Assembly: GCA_024291935.2 (NCBI GenBank)
Contig: CM044322.1
Location: 67,509,405 to 67,573,404 of the forward strand
DNA: 64,000 bases
Source of the DNA: Okapia johnstoni
Lineage: Eukaryota > Chordata > Mammalia > Artiodactyla > Giraffidae
Direction of reading: 5' to 3'
Below the pieces are notes generated by a model, which was not told where the DNA came from, searched no databases, and was given only the letters and a program-made list of their open reading frames with translations. Positions 12,094-22,460 of this stretch are shown here, piece after piece (within the stretch, counting starts at the first letter, position 1; the number at the start of each line of letters is the position of its first letter). The translations under genes were made by a program, and so were the position numbers.

Positions 12094-13219
12094 AGCTTGA
12101 TATGCCCACAAGGCAATAGTAATTCCTGATTCTAAACACCATGGCACTTTGAATTTATCTCTCTTAAGACATTCTAGAAAGATTCTGGTGCATCAGCTTA
12201 CCCCCTGTAGAGCTAAATATCATCTCCTTAAGGACAAGGAGCCAGTCGTGTTTTCTCTGCTTATCTGACCTGCTCCTCTTGAGAAGGGTAATCAATGAGG
12301 TAGAAGGAAAATCCCAAAGCCAATGGAAGAAGAGTTTTGAAAAAGAAGAAATAATTACTGTGTTAAATGCTGCTGCTAAAAGGTTGGAGGAGATGAGAAT
12401 CAATACTTGATAATTAGATTTAGAATGTGGAAATTATTAGTGCCTGAGAGAGGTGATAGATTATATACGGACTTCAGAGATGACCACTTGGATGTTAATC
12501 CCACCTCCACTTCTTACAGCTACCTTTCAGACTGTTCTGAGGATTAGAAAAAAAGGTACACAGTCTTATAAAATGCTTGAGATGTAGCAAGTTGTATAAC
12601 AGCATGAGCTGTTATTAGCAATATTTTTATGTAAGCAGTTTCACTAGAGCAGAGAGGATAGAACAGTACCTGGAGTACATTTGAGAGAGATTTGGAGGAG
12701 AGAAAGGAGGATGTGCAATCTTTTGAAAAATATTACCAAGAAGGAAAGATGAGAATTGAGTTAATAGCTGGAGGCAATATTAAATCAAGAAAGAGATTTT
12801 AGTTTTAAGAGAAGAGAAAAAAGGCCATGGTTGTTTACTAAGGGGGTTGGTTTAGTGCAGGAGAAAGTTAGCGAAATTACTGAAATGATGTTCTTGAGGA
12901 GATGAGAAAAAGCATAGGAATCAGTACACACATGGAAAGATTAGACTTGAAGGACAAACAGGTTATCTTTGGTCATAGAAGGCAAAGAAGAGATCATGAT
13001 TCCTGAAACCTCAGAGCAGAAGAATGGTAGGTGGATAGATGTGATGGGGGAAAATTGTTGAAGTTCTTTTTCAATTGTTTTGATTTTCATAATGAAATGG
13101 AAAGTGGAATCATCAGGTGATGAGAGAGAGGTTAGTGGAGATTTGCAGAGAGAGCTGGAGACATGAAACACTTGCTTGGAAGAGTGTGAGAGTAACTGCA
13201 TGAGGGGACTGTATCAGAA
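12094..13219. other. Old, mostly unassigned sequence with a MIR-like patch
   Basis: At about 12470-12625 the order 'AATCCCACCTCCACTTCTTA', 'GTTCTGAGGATTAGA' and 'AAAATGCTTGAG' resembles a MIR in minus orientation. The purine-rich block at 12640-13200 looks like a very old interspersed repeat that I cannot name. No gene seen. Confidence 0.45.
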
Positions 13220-13345
13220 CTGCCAAATGGCATTACAATTATCCATCACACTTGTCATAACAGCCTTGACTCTGAGCTACTGGAGGGGCAAAATTTATGC
13301 TTCCTAAGTACCTGGTAGAAAATAAGCATTCAGAAATGTTTTAGT
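13220..13345 (+). mobile_element. L2 LINE 3'-end fossil
   Basis: Contains the L2 end order: ATTACAATTATCCATC, then GACTCTGAGCTACTGGAGGG, then CCTGGTAGAAAATAAGCATTC and AAATGTTT. These correspond to the 'gagctcctt-gaggg' and 'cataataagcattcaataaatgttt' parts of L2. Confidence 0.68.
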
Positions 13346-13385
13346 AGGCTCTGAAAATACCTGTAACACAATCAATATTCAAGCC

Positions 13386-13560
13386 CCCTGGTGTGATAGA
13401 GTAATGCACTCCAGAGACGTATGCATTCTAATCCCCAGAATTAGCAATTTTGTTACCTTACACAGCAAAAAGGATGTTGCACGTTTGATTAAGTTTTAGG
13501 TAGTGAGACTATTCTGAATTATCTGGATGAGTTTTGTACACAAATCTTCCTGGAGTCAAA
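13386..13560 (+). mobile_element. Ancient mammalian interspersed repeat, family not assigned
   Basis: Carries the familiar order 'CATTCTAATCCCCAGAATTA', 'TTTTGTTACCTTACACAGCA', 'AAGGATGTTGCACGTTTGAT' and 'ATTATCTGGATGAG' of a widespread old mammalian repeat. I recognise the pattern but am not certain of the family name. Confidence 0.55.
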
Positions 13561-13925
13561 ATGGTGTTATGTCCTGATAAACCCATTGTAAGTTGCAAAT
13601 ACTGTAAGTCAAAAATGCAGGCATTATAATACGCCTAATCTATTGAACATCTCAGCTTAGCTTCACCTACTTAAACAGCCAAGAACACTTACATGAATCT
13701 ACTGTTGGAGAAAATCATCTAACACAAAGCTTATTAATAATAAAGTGTTGTCTATCTCATGGAATTCATTGAATACCACACCAAAAATGAAAAACAGAAT
13801 GGTGTATGGGTACAGCATGGGCTGTTCATCCTTGTGATCACGTGACTGATTGCTGCTGCCCAGCGTTGCAAGAGGGTATCTTAATTCTTATCACTAGCCT
13901 GAAAAAAGATCAAAATTCAAAAGAG

Positions 13926-14290
13926 GCTGGCAAAGAATTGATACTTTAAAATTGTAGTGCTGGAGAAGACTCTTGAGCATCCTTTGGACTGCAAGCAGAT
14001 CAAACCAGTCAATCCTAAAGGAAATCAACCCTGAATATTCATTGGAAGGACTGAGGCTAATACTTTGGCCACTTGATGCAAAGAGCTGACCCATTGGAAA
14101 AGACCCAGATGCTGGGAAAAATTGAAGGCAGGAAGAGAAGGGGACGACTGAGGATGAGATAGTTGGATGGTATCACCGAGTCAATGGACATGAGTTTGAG
14201 CCATCTTTGGGAGATGGTGATGGACAGGGAACCCTGGTGTGGTGCAGTCCTTAGGGTCTCAAAGAGTTGGACATGACTGAGTGACTGAAG
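13926..14290 (+). mobile_element. BovB 3'-end fragment
   Basis: 5'-truncated at the GCAAAGAATTGATAC block and running to GGACATGACTGAGTGACTGAA. Its length and start are nearly the same as in the copy at 6297-6675, but the flanks differ, so it is an independent insertion. A Bov-tA lies 20 bp downstream. Confidence 0.9.
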
Positions 14291-14310
14291 AGAAGTGAAA
14301 CAGAAAAAAA

Positions 14311-14522
14311 GTGAAAGTGTTAGTCGCTCTGTCACGTCTGACTCCTTGCCACCCATGGACCGTAACCCACCAGGCTCCTTTGTCCATGGGATTTCTCAGA
14401 CAAGAATACTGGAGTGGGTTGCCATTCCCTTCTCCAGGTAATCTTCCCAGCCCAAGAATCTAACCCATGATCTCCTGCAATTGCAGGCAGATTCTTCACC
14501 ATCTGAGCCACCAGGGAAGCCC
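14311..14522 (-). mobile_element. Bov-tA SINE
   Basis: Reverse orientation. It starts with GTGAAAGTGTTAGTCGCTCT and ends in CACCAGGGAAGCCC, the reverse complement of the tRNA-Glu head. All regions are present, so it is about full length. Confidence 0.92.
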
Positions 14523-14622
14523 AAACAGATAAACCCCTTGCCTAAAGAGTGAAGGATGCTGTATTTGCCTCTGGCAGCATCCATCCAGTAGAAAGTGCAG
14601 CAGCTACAACCATTGACTCAAC

Positions 14623-15125
14623 CATCTGGTTCCTTAGCCCTGTGATTCTCAAAGGGACCCTGGAAGTCTTTTACAGCAGACCCATAAGTTCAAAAATATT
14701 TTCAAAATAACTCCGAGACACTATTTATCTTCTCCTCTCTTATTCTCTTGCAAGTATTCAGTGGAGTTTTCCAGAGGCTGTGTGATCTCCTTATCCCAAT
14801 GGAGTAAGGGAAGAAGCAAACGGGAGAGTTTAAAGTTCCTTTAAGACTTTATTCAAGAAATTTGCAAAGAGGTAAAGCAAGGCCCCTCTTCTCATTATGA
14901 TTTTGAAAAATAAGTTATTGACTATAAAATACATGTTAAAATGTAACGGATGTGTTATTGTTAATTTTAACTAAATTATTTAATATTCTTAAATGTCTCA
15001 GCTTTAATTTCTAATACCGTCATGGAGATAATCTGCAAACACACAAGCTTTGTGGACTTTGGAGGAGGTGGTCCTCAATAATTACTAATGTAAGAAGGTC
15101 CTGAGAAGGTTTTGGAGCGGCCACT
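14623..15125 (+). mobile_element. hAT-Charlie-type DNA transposon fossil
   Basis: The left end TGATTCTCAAAGGGACCCT and right end AGAAGGTCCTGAGAAGG are imperfect inverted partners, as in hAT elements. Interior blocks (GTGGAGTTTTCCAGAGGC, TGTTATTGTTAATTTTA, CAGCTTTAATTTCTAATACC, GGTCCTCAATAATTACTAA) follow a known non-autonomous Charlie-type consensus. It is about 0.5 kb with no transposase. Confidence 0.7.
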
Positions 15126-16079
15126 TTAGATTTTCTTCTCTTGGTGGATCACTCACTGTCATCCTTATTCCACTTGAGTCACTTTACTAACCCCGCTGCT
15201 TTCTACTGTAACGAGTCTTGCTGGAGTTCACAGTGAGTATTAAACTTAAGATTGCCCTTTAGGCTTGAATATGCTCAACCACAACAGATGTATACAAAGT
15301 CTTGTCTTACTGGAAGAGTCCCAGGGCTCTGATCTACATCTGTTAATTCCATGGGGGACAATAATTCAGAACACGGACCACGGGGCCCTCTCAGTTTTCT
15401 TGGATATGAAGGCACCTTCCCTAATGCCCAGGCTAAATCCTGAACAATTCATCTCCCTACACATCCTTGGATCTGTCTGTCTGTCCCTTAAACCAAGCAG
15501 GAGCTGTAGACACCAAAGACTGATTTTCTGCTCACATGTTGCATCTTCTTTCTTCCCTACCATGTTGACACTGGCTCTGACTGTAACATCTTGCTTGAAA
15601 ATCATGGCATATGCTAACTACTTCCTATCAGTTAATTTATCCTAGGGGAAGGCTTATTGTCTTATGCTGATGGACTAGTAGAAGTAGAGTCTCCCAAAGA
15701 ACATTGATTGTAAAAATCACTGTACCCACCCTCTTTAACTAAGCCAGAAATGACCTAAATTTTTAGAATGTCATGCTCCAACAAAGGGTTTGGTTTTTGT
15801 TATTGCTTGCTGTTTGTTTGGAATAGTGGTTTTTCTAGAGCATGTCAAGTGCCATATTCTAGAGCCATGCTGTCCTGTGCATCTGTTGAGCACTTTAGCT
15901 GAGATGTGTTGCAAGTGTAAAACACACACCAGGTTCTGAAGATAATGGAAGACTCTCTATCACTCTACTTTCAATCATATTGTTCTGCTCTTCCCGCTTT
16001 CATTCCTCTGTTCCTGTAATCCATTCTCTAGGTACCAACCAGAATGAAAACAATAAATCACTCCTTAAGACTGTCAAGG
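15126..16079. other. Unassigned intergenic sequence
   Basis: Contains a 126-codon plus-strand open frame (15265-15645) overlapped by a 79-codon minus-strand frame. No domain, signal or splice context supports either as a gene. No clear repeat is recognised. Confidence 0.45.
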
Positions 16080-16365
16080 TCACAAAAAACAAAGTAAGTA
16101 ATGGGCAAAGGAGTCGAAGGACACCTGATCATTAGACAGAGGAGACTAAGAAGCAAAGGAAATTTTAGTAAAATCCAAAGAAAGTCTGGAGTCTAGTTAA
16201 TAATAATGTGGCAACGCTGCTTGGTTTTCATAAGCTACTGTGGTCGCATAAGATATTAACAATGAGAAAAATTGGGTAGAGGCACACAAGGACTTCCTGT
16301 AGTATCTTTACAACTTTTATGTAGCTCTAAAATTATTCCAAAATAAAAAGGGAATTAAAATTAAA
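16080..16365 (+). mobile_element. Ancient L1-type LINE 3' end
   Basis: Holds 'GAGTCTAGTTAATAATAATG', 'AAAAATTGGGTAGAGGCACA', 'TTCCTGTAGTATCTTTACAA' and ends 'CTAAAATTATTCCAAAATAA', the order of an old L1 3' UTR ending in an A-rich tail. Confidence 0.6.
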
Positions 16366-16539
16366 TAAGGGCATTACTTAAATTACAATTAAATCAGCCC
16401 ATGTTATTTATTTCCTTCAATCTTTCACTTTTCCTAAAAGTAAAGGGATTTCACTTTCCATGCAGTGAAATCTAAGTTTCCTTTCATCATTCCTGAACAG
16501 GGCCACTGTTCCCATCTCAAAAACTTTCAAACCCTTTAC

Positions 16540-16730
16540 TATTGGCTAGTTTCCTGGGCTCCAATCTTCTCCTTAAATATGTCAGGATAATTCTTATCTA
16601 AGATCCTTTGTATTTACTGATCCTTTTGTCTAGAACTCAAGATGTTGCATGGCTGGCTACTTTCATTGTTCATATCTCAATTATTTCTTCATAAAATTTT
16701 GTCATGATCTTCCTACCTTAAATTACCATC
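16540..16730 (+). mobile_element. L2 LINE fossil
   Basis: A diverged match to the L2 region upstream of its 3' end: TTGTCTAGAACTCAAGATG, GCATGGCTGGCTACTTTCAT, ATTTCTTCATAAAATTTTGT and GATCTTCCTACC. Based on pattern only. Confidence 0.5.
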
Positions 16731-16773
16731 CCATGTGAGGCAGTCAAGATCACAGGACCTTATGATACACATT

Positions 16774-16980
16774 GTACTTAGTTTCTCAGTTGTGTCCAAC
16801 TCTCTGTGACTCCATGGACTGTGGCCCTCTAGACTCCTCTGTCCAGGGGATTCTCCAGGCAAGAATACTGGAGTGGGTAGCCATTCTCTTCTCCAGGGAT
16901 CTTCCTGAACCAGGGATCAAACTTGGGTCTCCTGCATTGGCAGGTGGATTCTTTACCACTGAGCCACCTGGGAAGCCCAG
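16774..16980 (-). mobile_element. Bov-tA SINE with target-site duplication
   Basis: Complete element in reverse orientation, ending CCACCTGGGAAGCCCAG. The flanks TGATACACATT (16763-16773) and TGATGCACATT (16981-16991) are an 11-bp target-site duplication with one mismatch. Confidence 0.93.
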
Positions 16981-17169
16981 TGATGCACATTACCTTTGTT
17001 TATATATGCATGTAAGTGTGTATTATTCTATAGAACTTATCACAATGCGAAACTAAAATTTTCTGCTTACCATCACACTTTATTTTTTTCTGTTTCTTCC
17101 GACTTAAAAGTGAGCAGAGTTGTGTTTATTTTATTCACTGTTGTCTATGACACACCAAGGAAAAGTACT

Positions 17170-17650
17170 GGTAGATAATAGAATGTTCTGGTTACTCACC
17201 ACGGCATGACATTCCAGAAGTTAGTGACTCAAAGCAAGTCCATGGCTTTGTGGTCAGCAGATCAGACAGAGCCTAGCAGGGGTTAGTGTAGCTTCAGGTG
17301 GAACAGAGCAAATGGCTGGACTGAAACACTCAGTATGTGTTCATCAGTCACATTGTGGTCCAGCAATGTTGTCTCTTCTTCATGGCATGCTCTCCCAGGC
17401 CTCCTCACAGGAGACAGGGTTCCAAGAGAAAGCAAACAGAGACTGCAGCCCAGTAGACTTCCTCTTCCTTATCTGTTGGCCCAAGTTCTCATGGGCCAGA
17501 ATCAAGGAGGGTGAAAGGAAAAGACTTCACCTCTTGATGGAAGAGTGACAGGAGCACAATGTGGAGTGGCATGTGGGATGACCAGTATCTTTGTCCATAG
17601 TAGTTCACGTGGCAAATGCACTCAGTTCATACCTGATAGTCTCAGAGTAG
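17170..17650 (+). mobile_element. Ancient mammalian repeat, family not assigned
   Basis: Contains 'GTGACTCAAAGCAAGTCCAT', 'GGTTCCAAGAGAAAGCAAAC' and 'GACTTCACCTCTTGATGGAA', in the order of a well-known old repeat. A 78-codon frame here (17312-17548) is part of this repeat and not a gene. Confidence 0.5.
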
Positions 17651-19064
17651 CATCCAATTATGGCTCCATGACATCTGCCATATGATACATGCAGCTTCAG
17701 CTGAGATGTCTGTAACAACTGAGGGTGAAAAACAGGGGCAAGTTGGTACTGATGGGAACCCAGCAAGGCTGCCGATGGGGCTGTGGGTCTTATCTGTTTG
17801 GACCTCTTCATGGTTCGCTCAAAGCGCCTTCTTAGAGGAATAGACAGAAGCTTCCTGCCAAAGATGGTCTATGCTTGTATTTAACCGAACCAGCATAGAG
17901 CCAACCCAAAGGGGTGGAGAAACAGTGCACAGTTAAGGGATGCTGGGAAATCAAGCCTCCAGGATTTTCAGTGTTAATGGGCAATTTCTTCCACCAAGTT
18001 ACATAAATCATGAGATTCCCTAAATACATAGACAAGATTCAAAGTACAAAAAGAAAAGTGAAAGAAAAATGTTCCTGACAGAAACATTTATGATTATTCC
18101 AAATTGATTAGAAGTAATAGTATAAGTTAACCACAAGTTTATTTTGCAGCTTTAAAACATGTACTGACTGAACTGGCACATTGCAGTATTTGTTTCTAAG
18201 GTCAGAAGAAATGCTTTTCACTTTTCTAATTATAAATAAAATATGCCTTTATAGCTCATGAGGTAGTAACTAAAAATCCCATTTTTGTTCTGTGTGTTGG
18301 GGTTGAAAATGAAAATTTTTGTCATATTACTATAAATACTTTATGATTTAAATCAGCTACTAAGGTGGTAAAAATAAACAAGAAAAAGTTCTCGGCATTT
18401 TAGGTGTGAAATCTGTGTATATGTGTATGTCTCTGTTTCCAACTTTGTTGTTTGAATCAGGCGCTTATCCTGGCTTTAGGCATAGACTGACATCAAAATA
18501 TAATTTCTAACGATATGTTCAAGCTTCTGATTGATATCCGATCTAAAATGCATCTTGTTTAATCTCCCATCCAACTTATAAAACACACATGCAGTTGAAA
18601 AAAATAAAATTGTTAAAACAGAAACTAATGCAGTATGGATTCAAGCATAATACAATCACAACTAAACACATTGGAAAAGGATAAATATTCTGTTCGTGAT
18701 GTGCACATTCTGATTTTAAATTTCTTTGAAACTGTATCTATTTCTTTCTAGTCATCTCTATTTTATATCTTTACGAAACATCGATTGGCATGAGTGAAAT
18801 AGATCTTAAATTAGGGGCAGAAGAGTTACAAAGAAAAAGAAGAAAAGATGAGTAGAGTTTTAAGACATGGTGATGAATGATGCACAATTACTACTAAGTT
18901 ATGAAACCATCTGGCTGGGGAAGAAATATATATTCTGTCTTGAAAGTTCCTCCAGGATCCACTAAGAAAAACTTATGCACAGAAAAAGAAGCAAGGGAAA
19001 TAACACCTTGTCATTAATGAGGACTTTAGTATACATCCCAGAACAGAGGTCTGATGAGTTGATC
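17651..19064. other. No gene or assignable repeat
   Basis: AT-rich intergenic DNA. I see no SINE, BovB or L1 block and no exon signature. Confidence 0.5.
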
Positions 19065-19290
19065 AGCCCCTAAGTATTTCTTATGTTCTAAGCACTGTGT
19101 TCAATGCTAGGACGACAAAATAAGCAATTGACATAGTACCTGGCCTCTTGGAGCTTATACTTAATTGGGAAATACACAGATTAGACAAATAATCTGAGAA
19201 AATTGAGTAATTCAACCAGTGCCAAGTGCTGCAGACAGGCTGTATTAGAGGGTCTGTAAATGGTACCTCATTCATCATGGAGTGCTGAGA
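19065..19290 (+). mobile_element. Ancient L2/MIR-type repeat
   Basis: The order 'GTTCTAAGCACTGTGTTCAA', 'GGCCTCTTGGAGCTTATACT' and 'AATAATCTGAGAAAATTGAG', then 'CCAGTGCCAAGTGCTG', fits the common old repeat reading 'gccaggcactgtgctagg ... gagcttacattctagt'. Confidence 0.55.
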
Positions 19291-19548
19291 AGGGGCTTGC
19301 AGTTAGGTTGGGATTTGGAGAGTAAATGAGAGGTAGGAAGATGGAGAGATGAGTGAAGTCTTGAAGGTGGGGGAAAAAAAGCATGAAAAATTTGAATTTA
19401 CAGAAATCCAGCAGACAAAGTGAGGGGTTGGGGGAACAGAAGGCAAGTCTTCAGAGGGAGGCAAGAATGAAATCACTCTGACTTTGAAAAGGTCTGTAAC
19501 TTTTTAACTTTGTCTAAAGGTGATAGGGATCTATTGCTCTAGGTAATT

Positions 19549-19757
19549 GTGTGCTTAGTGGCTCAGTCATGTCCGACTCCTAGCAACCCCATGGACTGTA
19601 GCCCAGTTCTTCTGTCCATGGGATTCTCCAGACAAGAATGTTGGAGTGAGTTGCCATGCCCTGCTCCAGGGGAGCTTCCAGACCCAGGGACCCATGTCTC
19701 CTGCATCTCTTGCTCTGTAGGCTGATTCTTTACTACTGTGCCACCTGGGAATCCCCG
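19549..19757 (-). mobile_element. Bov-tA SINE, 3' part of a U2 snRNA-SINE chimera
   Basis: Reverse orientation, full length from the Bov-A 3' end (GTGTGCTTAGTGGCTCAGTC) to the first bases of the tRNA-Glu head (reverse complement CACCTGGGAATCCCC). At its 5' end it continues without a gap into U2 snRNA sequence at 19758-19795. The composite is bracketed by TCTAGGTAATT (19538-19548) and TCTAGGGACTT (19796-19806), 9 of 11 identical. The SINE is therefore the 3' half of one retroposed unit. Confidence 0.92.
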
Positions 19758-19795
19758 TACTACACTTGATCGTAGCCAAAAGGCCGAGAAACAAT
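19758..19795 (-). pseudogene. U2 snRNA 5'-end fragment (nt 1-38), fused to a Bov-tA SINE
   Basis: Read on the minus strand, these 38 bp align without a gap to nucleotides 1-38 of vertebrate U2 snRNA, with three substitutions. The core CTCGGCCTTTTGGCTA is intact and the fragment ends exactly after the GUAGUA branch-point-pairing motif (U2 nt 33-38). The U2 5' end coincides with the start of the right target-site duplication. It lacks all later U2 stem-loops, the Sm site and any promoter, so it cannot be an snRNA gene. It is best explained as template switching during SINE retroposition. Confidence 0.88.
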
Positions 19796-19806
19796 TCTAG
19801 GGACTT

Positions 19807-20440
19807 ACAGGATACAATTTACATTTTACAAGTGGTTTTCTATCTCAAAGAAGGAGAATTAGTTAGTTGAAAAAATGCATGGAAGAGAGGTGAGTGTTTA
19901 GGCGGCTTCCGCAGAGGTCTGAGCCAAGTGAAATTCCTGAAATTCCAGTGGAATTCCTCCCCTGAACCAGACCATTCCAGAAGGAAAGAAGCCCAAGTTG
20001 TCAACCCTCCTTATTTCCCTTATTCCCAAACCCAGAGCCAGTTCACATGGAAGCGTTTAGTGGAAAGTTGTAACAGTGTGCTTGCTGTGTTGTTGAAATT
20101 GTCTGCTGCCTTGTGTTCTGTGAAATACGTGTAGCCAGATGCAAGGAGGAGTCTGAGCTGACATCACCGGAAATGCAAGCAGCCCATCCGTCACCAACTG
20201 AAAACCCAGCTCTAACATCTGGCTCTGATATCAGGGTATCCTTGCACAGAGTCTAAATTTACACAATTTATAAATTACAAATTTACAAAACTTGCACAAT
20301 TTGGAGGGCTTTTACAAAAATAATTAGTCTATTTTGTAAAGTTTTCCCTTTTCAACAACCATTTTAAGTCTTCTCATTGAGGAGGACATTATCCAGTCAT
20401 ATTAAATAAACCCCAGATTCAGTGATTCTGTTTCTCTTCA
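19807..20440. other. No gene or assignable repeat
   Basis: Unclassified intergenic sequence between the chimera and a (GT)n run. A 68-codon plus-strand frame (19928-20134) has no supporting features. Confidence 0.5.
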
Positions 20441-20445
20441 GATGA

Positions 20446-20491
20446 AGTGTGTGTGTGTGTGTGTGTGTGTGTCAGTGTGTGTAAGTGTGCA
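20446..20491. repeat. (GT)n microsatellite, interrupted
   Basis: About 13 GT units, then CAGTGTGTGTAAGTGTGC. It is likely polymorphic in length. Confidence 0.95.
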
Positions 20492-20662
20492 TGTTGGAAC
20501 TGGAAGTTGGGCAGGGCTGTAGGAAGGGCATATAACAGAGAACTCTTTGGCTTCAGGGACTGAAAATCAACTAAAAATGGCAGAGGTTATCAGTGCACTG
20601 GCTGAATTCATGCTCGTTTCGTATCTGTGCATCTGCCTCTGTGCTACTCTAGCTTAGCATGA

Positions 20663-20758
20663 GGTTGAAAAGTGAGGAACGGAGATTAATGAGATTCACC
20701 TGCCCAGTGACACTATGAGCTGAACTCACTGAGCTTTGCTAACAAAATACCAGGACTG
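20663..20758 (+). repeat. Source arm of a 96-bp inverted duplication
   Basis: The reverse complement of this segment recurs at 21505-21600 with 86 of 96 positions identical and no gaps. It lies in apparently unique sequence, not in a repeat I recognise, so it is the likely donor. Confidence 0.85.
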
Positions 20759-21439
20759 GAGGGGTTCTGAAAGGGCCCTCCACTTAGATGGCATCCTCGA
20801 AAGCTTAAAATCTCTGAGAAGAATTCTGAGACAGAAAGCCTGAGAACCTGAGTGACTGATGGCAGTACTGAGCACTTTGCCCTGAGCTCCAGGGTCACCA
20901 GCTTCCTTCTACATCCTTTAAATAGTCCCCCTGGCTTGATTTACCGAAATGTGTCTGGACTGCTCTTTTTATTAATCTGAACAATCTGTCAACAAGATAG
21001 CTGTGCACTTTCCTGGCAGAGGTCTGACTATCTGGATTCTGACAGCATCAGAATCTAATTTAGGATGCACACTTGGGGTCTCCATACCTGTGAATCCATA
21101 AAAAAGTGTGTTTTGAAACAGACAGAAGAGCCACAGCAGCAGGCACTGGCTGAGAAAAAAAGACTACAGGCCAGTCATCTCCCCTGGGGCCTTGGGAGAA
21201 CCCTGCTCCTCTGATGTTGCAAGGAGGCTGCAGAGACCCACGCTGAGCAAAGCCTGGGGCAGACTCAGGGGTCCTACAGCGTCAGTCATGGGCCTTTCAG
21301 ACTTGAGGTCAATCCCATGCAGTTCCTCACTACTCATCCTTTATTTTTTAAATTAATTTTTATTGAAAAATAGTTGCTTTAGAATGTTGTGTTAGTTTCT
21401 ACTGTATAGAAAAATGAATCAGCCATATATGTATGTGTA

Positions 21440-21445
21440 TATACA

Positions 21446-21490
<45 letters not shown>

Positions 21491-21504
21491 GTATGTATAT
21501 ATAA
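21440..21504. repeat. TG/TA-rich microsatellite in the L1 3' UTR
   Basis: A compound repeat, (GT)n then (AT)n then GTATGTATATATAA, at the site where the inverted copy is inserted. Confidence 0.85.
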
Positions 21505-21600
21505 CAGTTCTGGTATTTTGTTAGCAAAGCTCAGTGAGTTCAGCTCATAGTCTGACTAGATAGGTGAATCACATTAATTTCTGTTCCTCACTATTCAACC
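21505..21600 (-). repeat. Inverted 96-bp copy of 20663-20758 inside L1
   Basis: Gap-free reverse-complement match to 20663-20758 at about 90 percent identity. The first 42 bases differ at one position only. It sits inside the L1 relic, next to its TG/TA tract, and carries no poly(A) of its own, which argues for templated repair or replication fork switching over ordinary retroposition. Confidence 0.85.
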
Positions 21601-21628
21601 TAATAACATATATACATATGTGTGTGTT

Positions 21629-21902
21629 GGAGAAGTCAATGGCACCCCACTCCAGTACTCTTGCCTGGAAAATCCCATGGACGGAGGAGCCTGGTAGGCT
21701 ACAGTCCATGGGGTCGCTAAGAGTCGGACACGACTGAGTGACTTCACTTTCACTTTTCCCTTTCATGCACTGGAGAAGGAAATGGCAACTAACTCCAGTA
21801 TTCTTGCCTGGAGAATCCCAGGGACGGAGGAGCCTGGTAGGCTGCCGTCTATGGGGTCACACAGAGTCGGACATGACTGAAGCGACTTAGCAGCAGCAGC
21901 AG

Positions 21903-21906
<4 letters not shown>
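21629..21906 (+). mobile_element. Bov-A2 dimeric SINE with (AGC)n end
   Basis: Two Bov-A monomers in forward orientation: GGAGAAGTCAATGGCACC at the start, the CACTTTCACTTTTCCCTTTC linker at about 21745, the second monomer from TGGAGAAGGAAATGGC, and a TTAGCAGCAGCAGCAGCAGC end. Close to consensus, so relatively young. Confidence 0.95.
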
Positions 21907-21958
<52 letters not shown>

Positions 21959-21970
21959 ACACACACACAG
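21907..21970. repeat. (GT)26-type microsatellite attached to the SINE 3' end
   Basis: About 26 GT units directly follow the Bov-A2 (AGC)n end, then GTATGTACACACACACAGAC. The GT arm and the following AC arm could pair as a hairpin. Confidence 0.95.
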
Positions 21971-22460
21971 ACACATATTTTTTGGATTTCCTTCCCATTC
22001 AGATCACCACAGAGCATTAAGTAGAGTGCCCTGAGCAATTCAGTAGATTATCATTAGCTATTTATTTTCTATGTAGTTCTGTATATATGTCAATCCTGAT
22101 CTCCCAACTTACCCTATCCCACTTTCCCCCTCAGTGTCCAAATGTTTGTTCTCCATGTCTGAGTCTCTATTCCTGCCCTGAAAGTAGGTTCATCTCTACC
22201 ATTTTTCTAGATTCCATGTATATGCATTAATATACAAAATTTGTTTTTCTCTTTCTGACTTACTTCACTCTGTATGACAGTCTCCAGTTCCCATACTTTA
22301 GAGACACTTATGAGCCTCCTCTCAGGCACTGCATTTTGCTAGACTTCTTGCTGAAGACACCAAGTAACTCTGAGACTGGAGATATGACGACTACATATTT
22401 GTAAGGAAAACATTTAAATGTGGAAGGGGCAAATTTTGTTTTAATTAATTAATTTAATGA

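Larger units (their letters stand above)
21340..22292 (-). mobile_element. Artiodactyl L1 3' end, split by later insertions
   Basis: Reverse-oriented L1 3' UTR begins with poly-T and TTTATTGAAAAATAGTTGC (21340-21480). It resumes after 21977 with 'TTGGATTTCCTTCCCATTCA', 'AGAGCATTAAGTAGAGTGCC' and 'TCAATCCTGATCTCCCAAC', and runs to CACTCTGTATGACAG. The interruption (about 21480-21976) holds GT/TA repeats, a 96-bp inverted copy of local DNA, a Bov-A2 SINE and a long (GT)n. Confidence 0.82.

Noticed and set aside
15265..15645. 126-codon plus-strand frame as a gene
   Set aside because: No recognisable domain, no splice sites in sensible positions, and an overlapping frame on the other strand; coding signal is not convincing.
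19758..19795. A functional U2 snRNA gene
   Set aside because: Only nucleotides 1-38 are present, without promoter elements, Sm site or 3' stem-loops.
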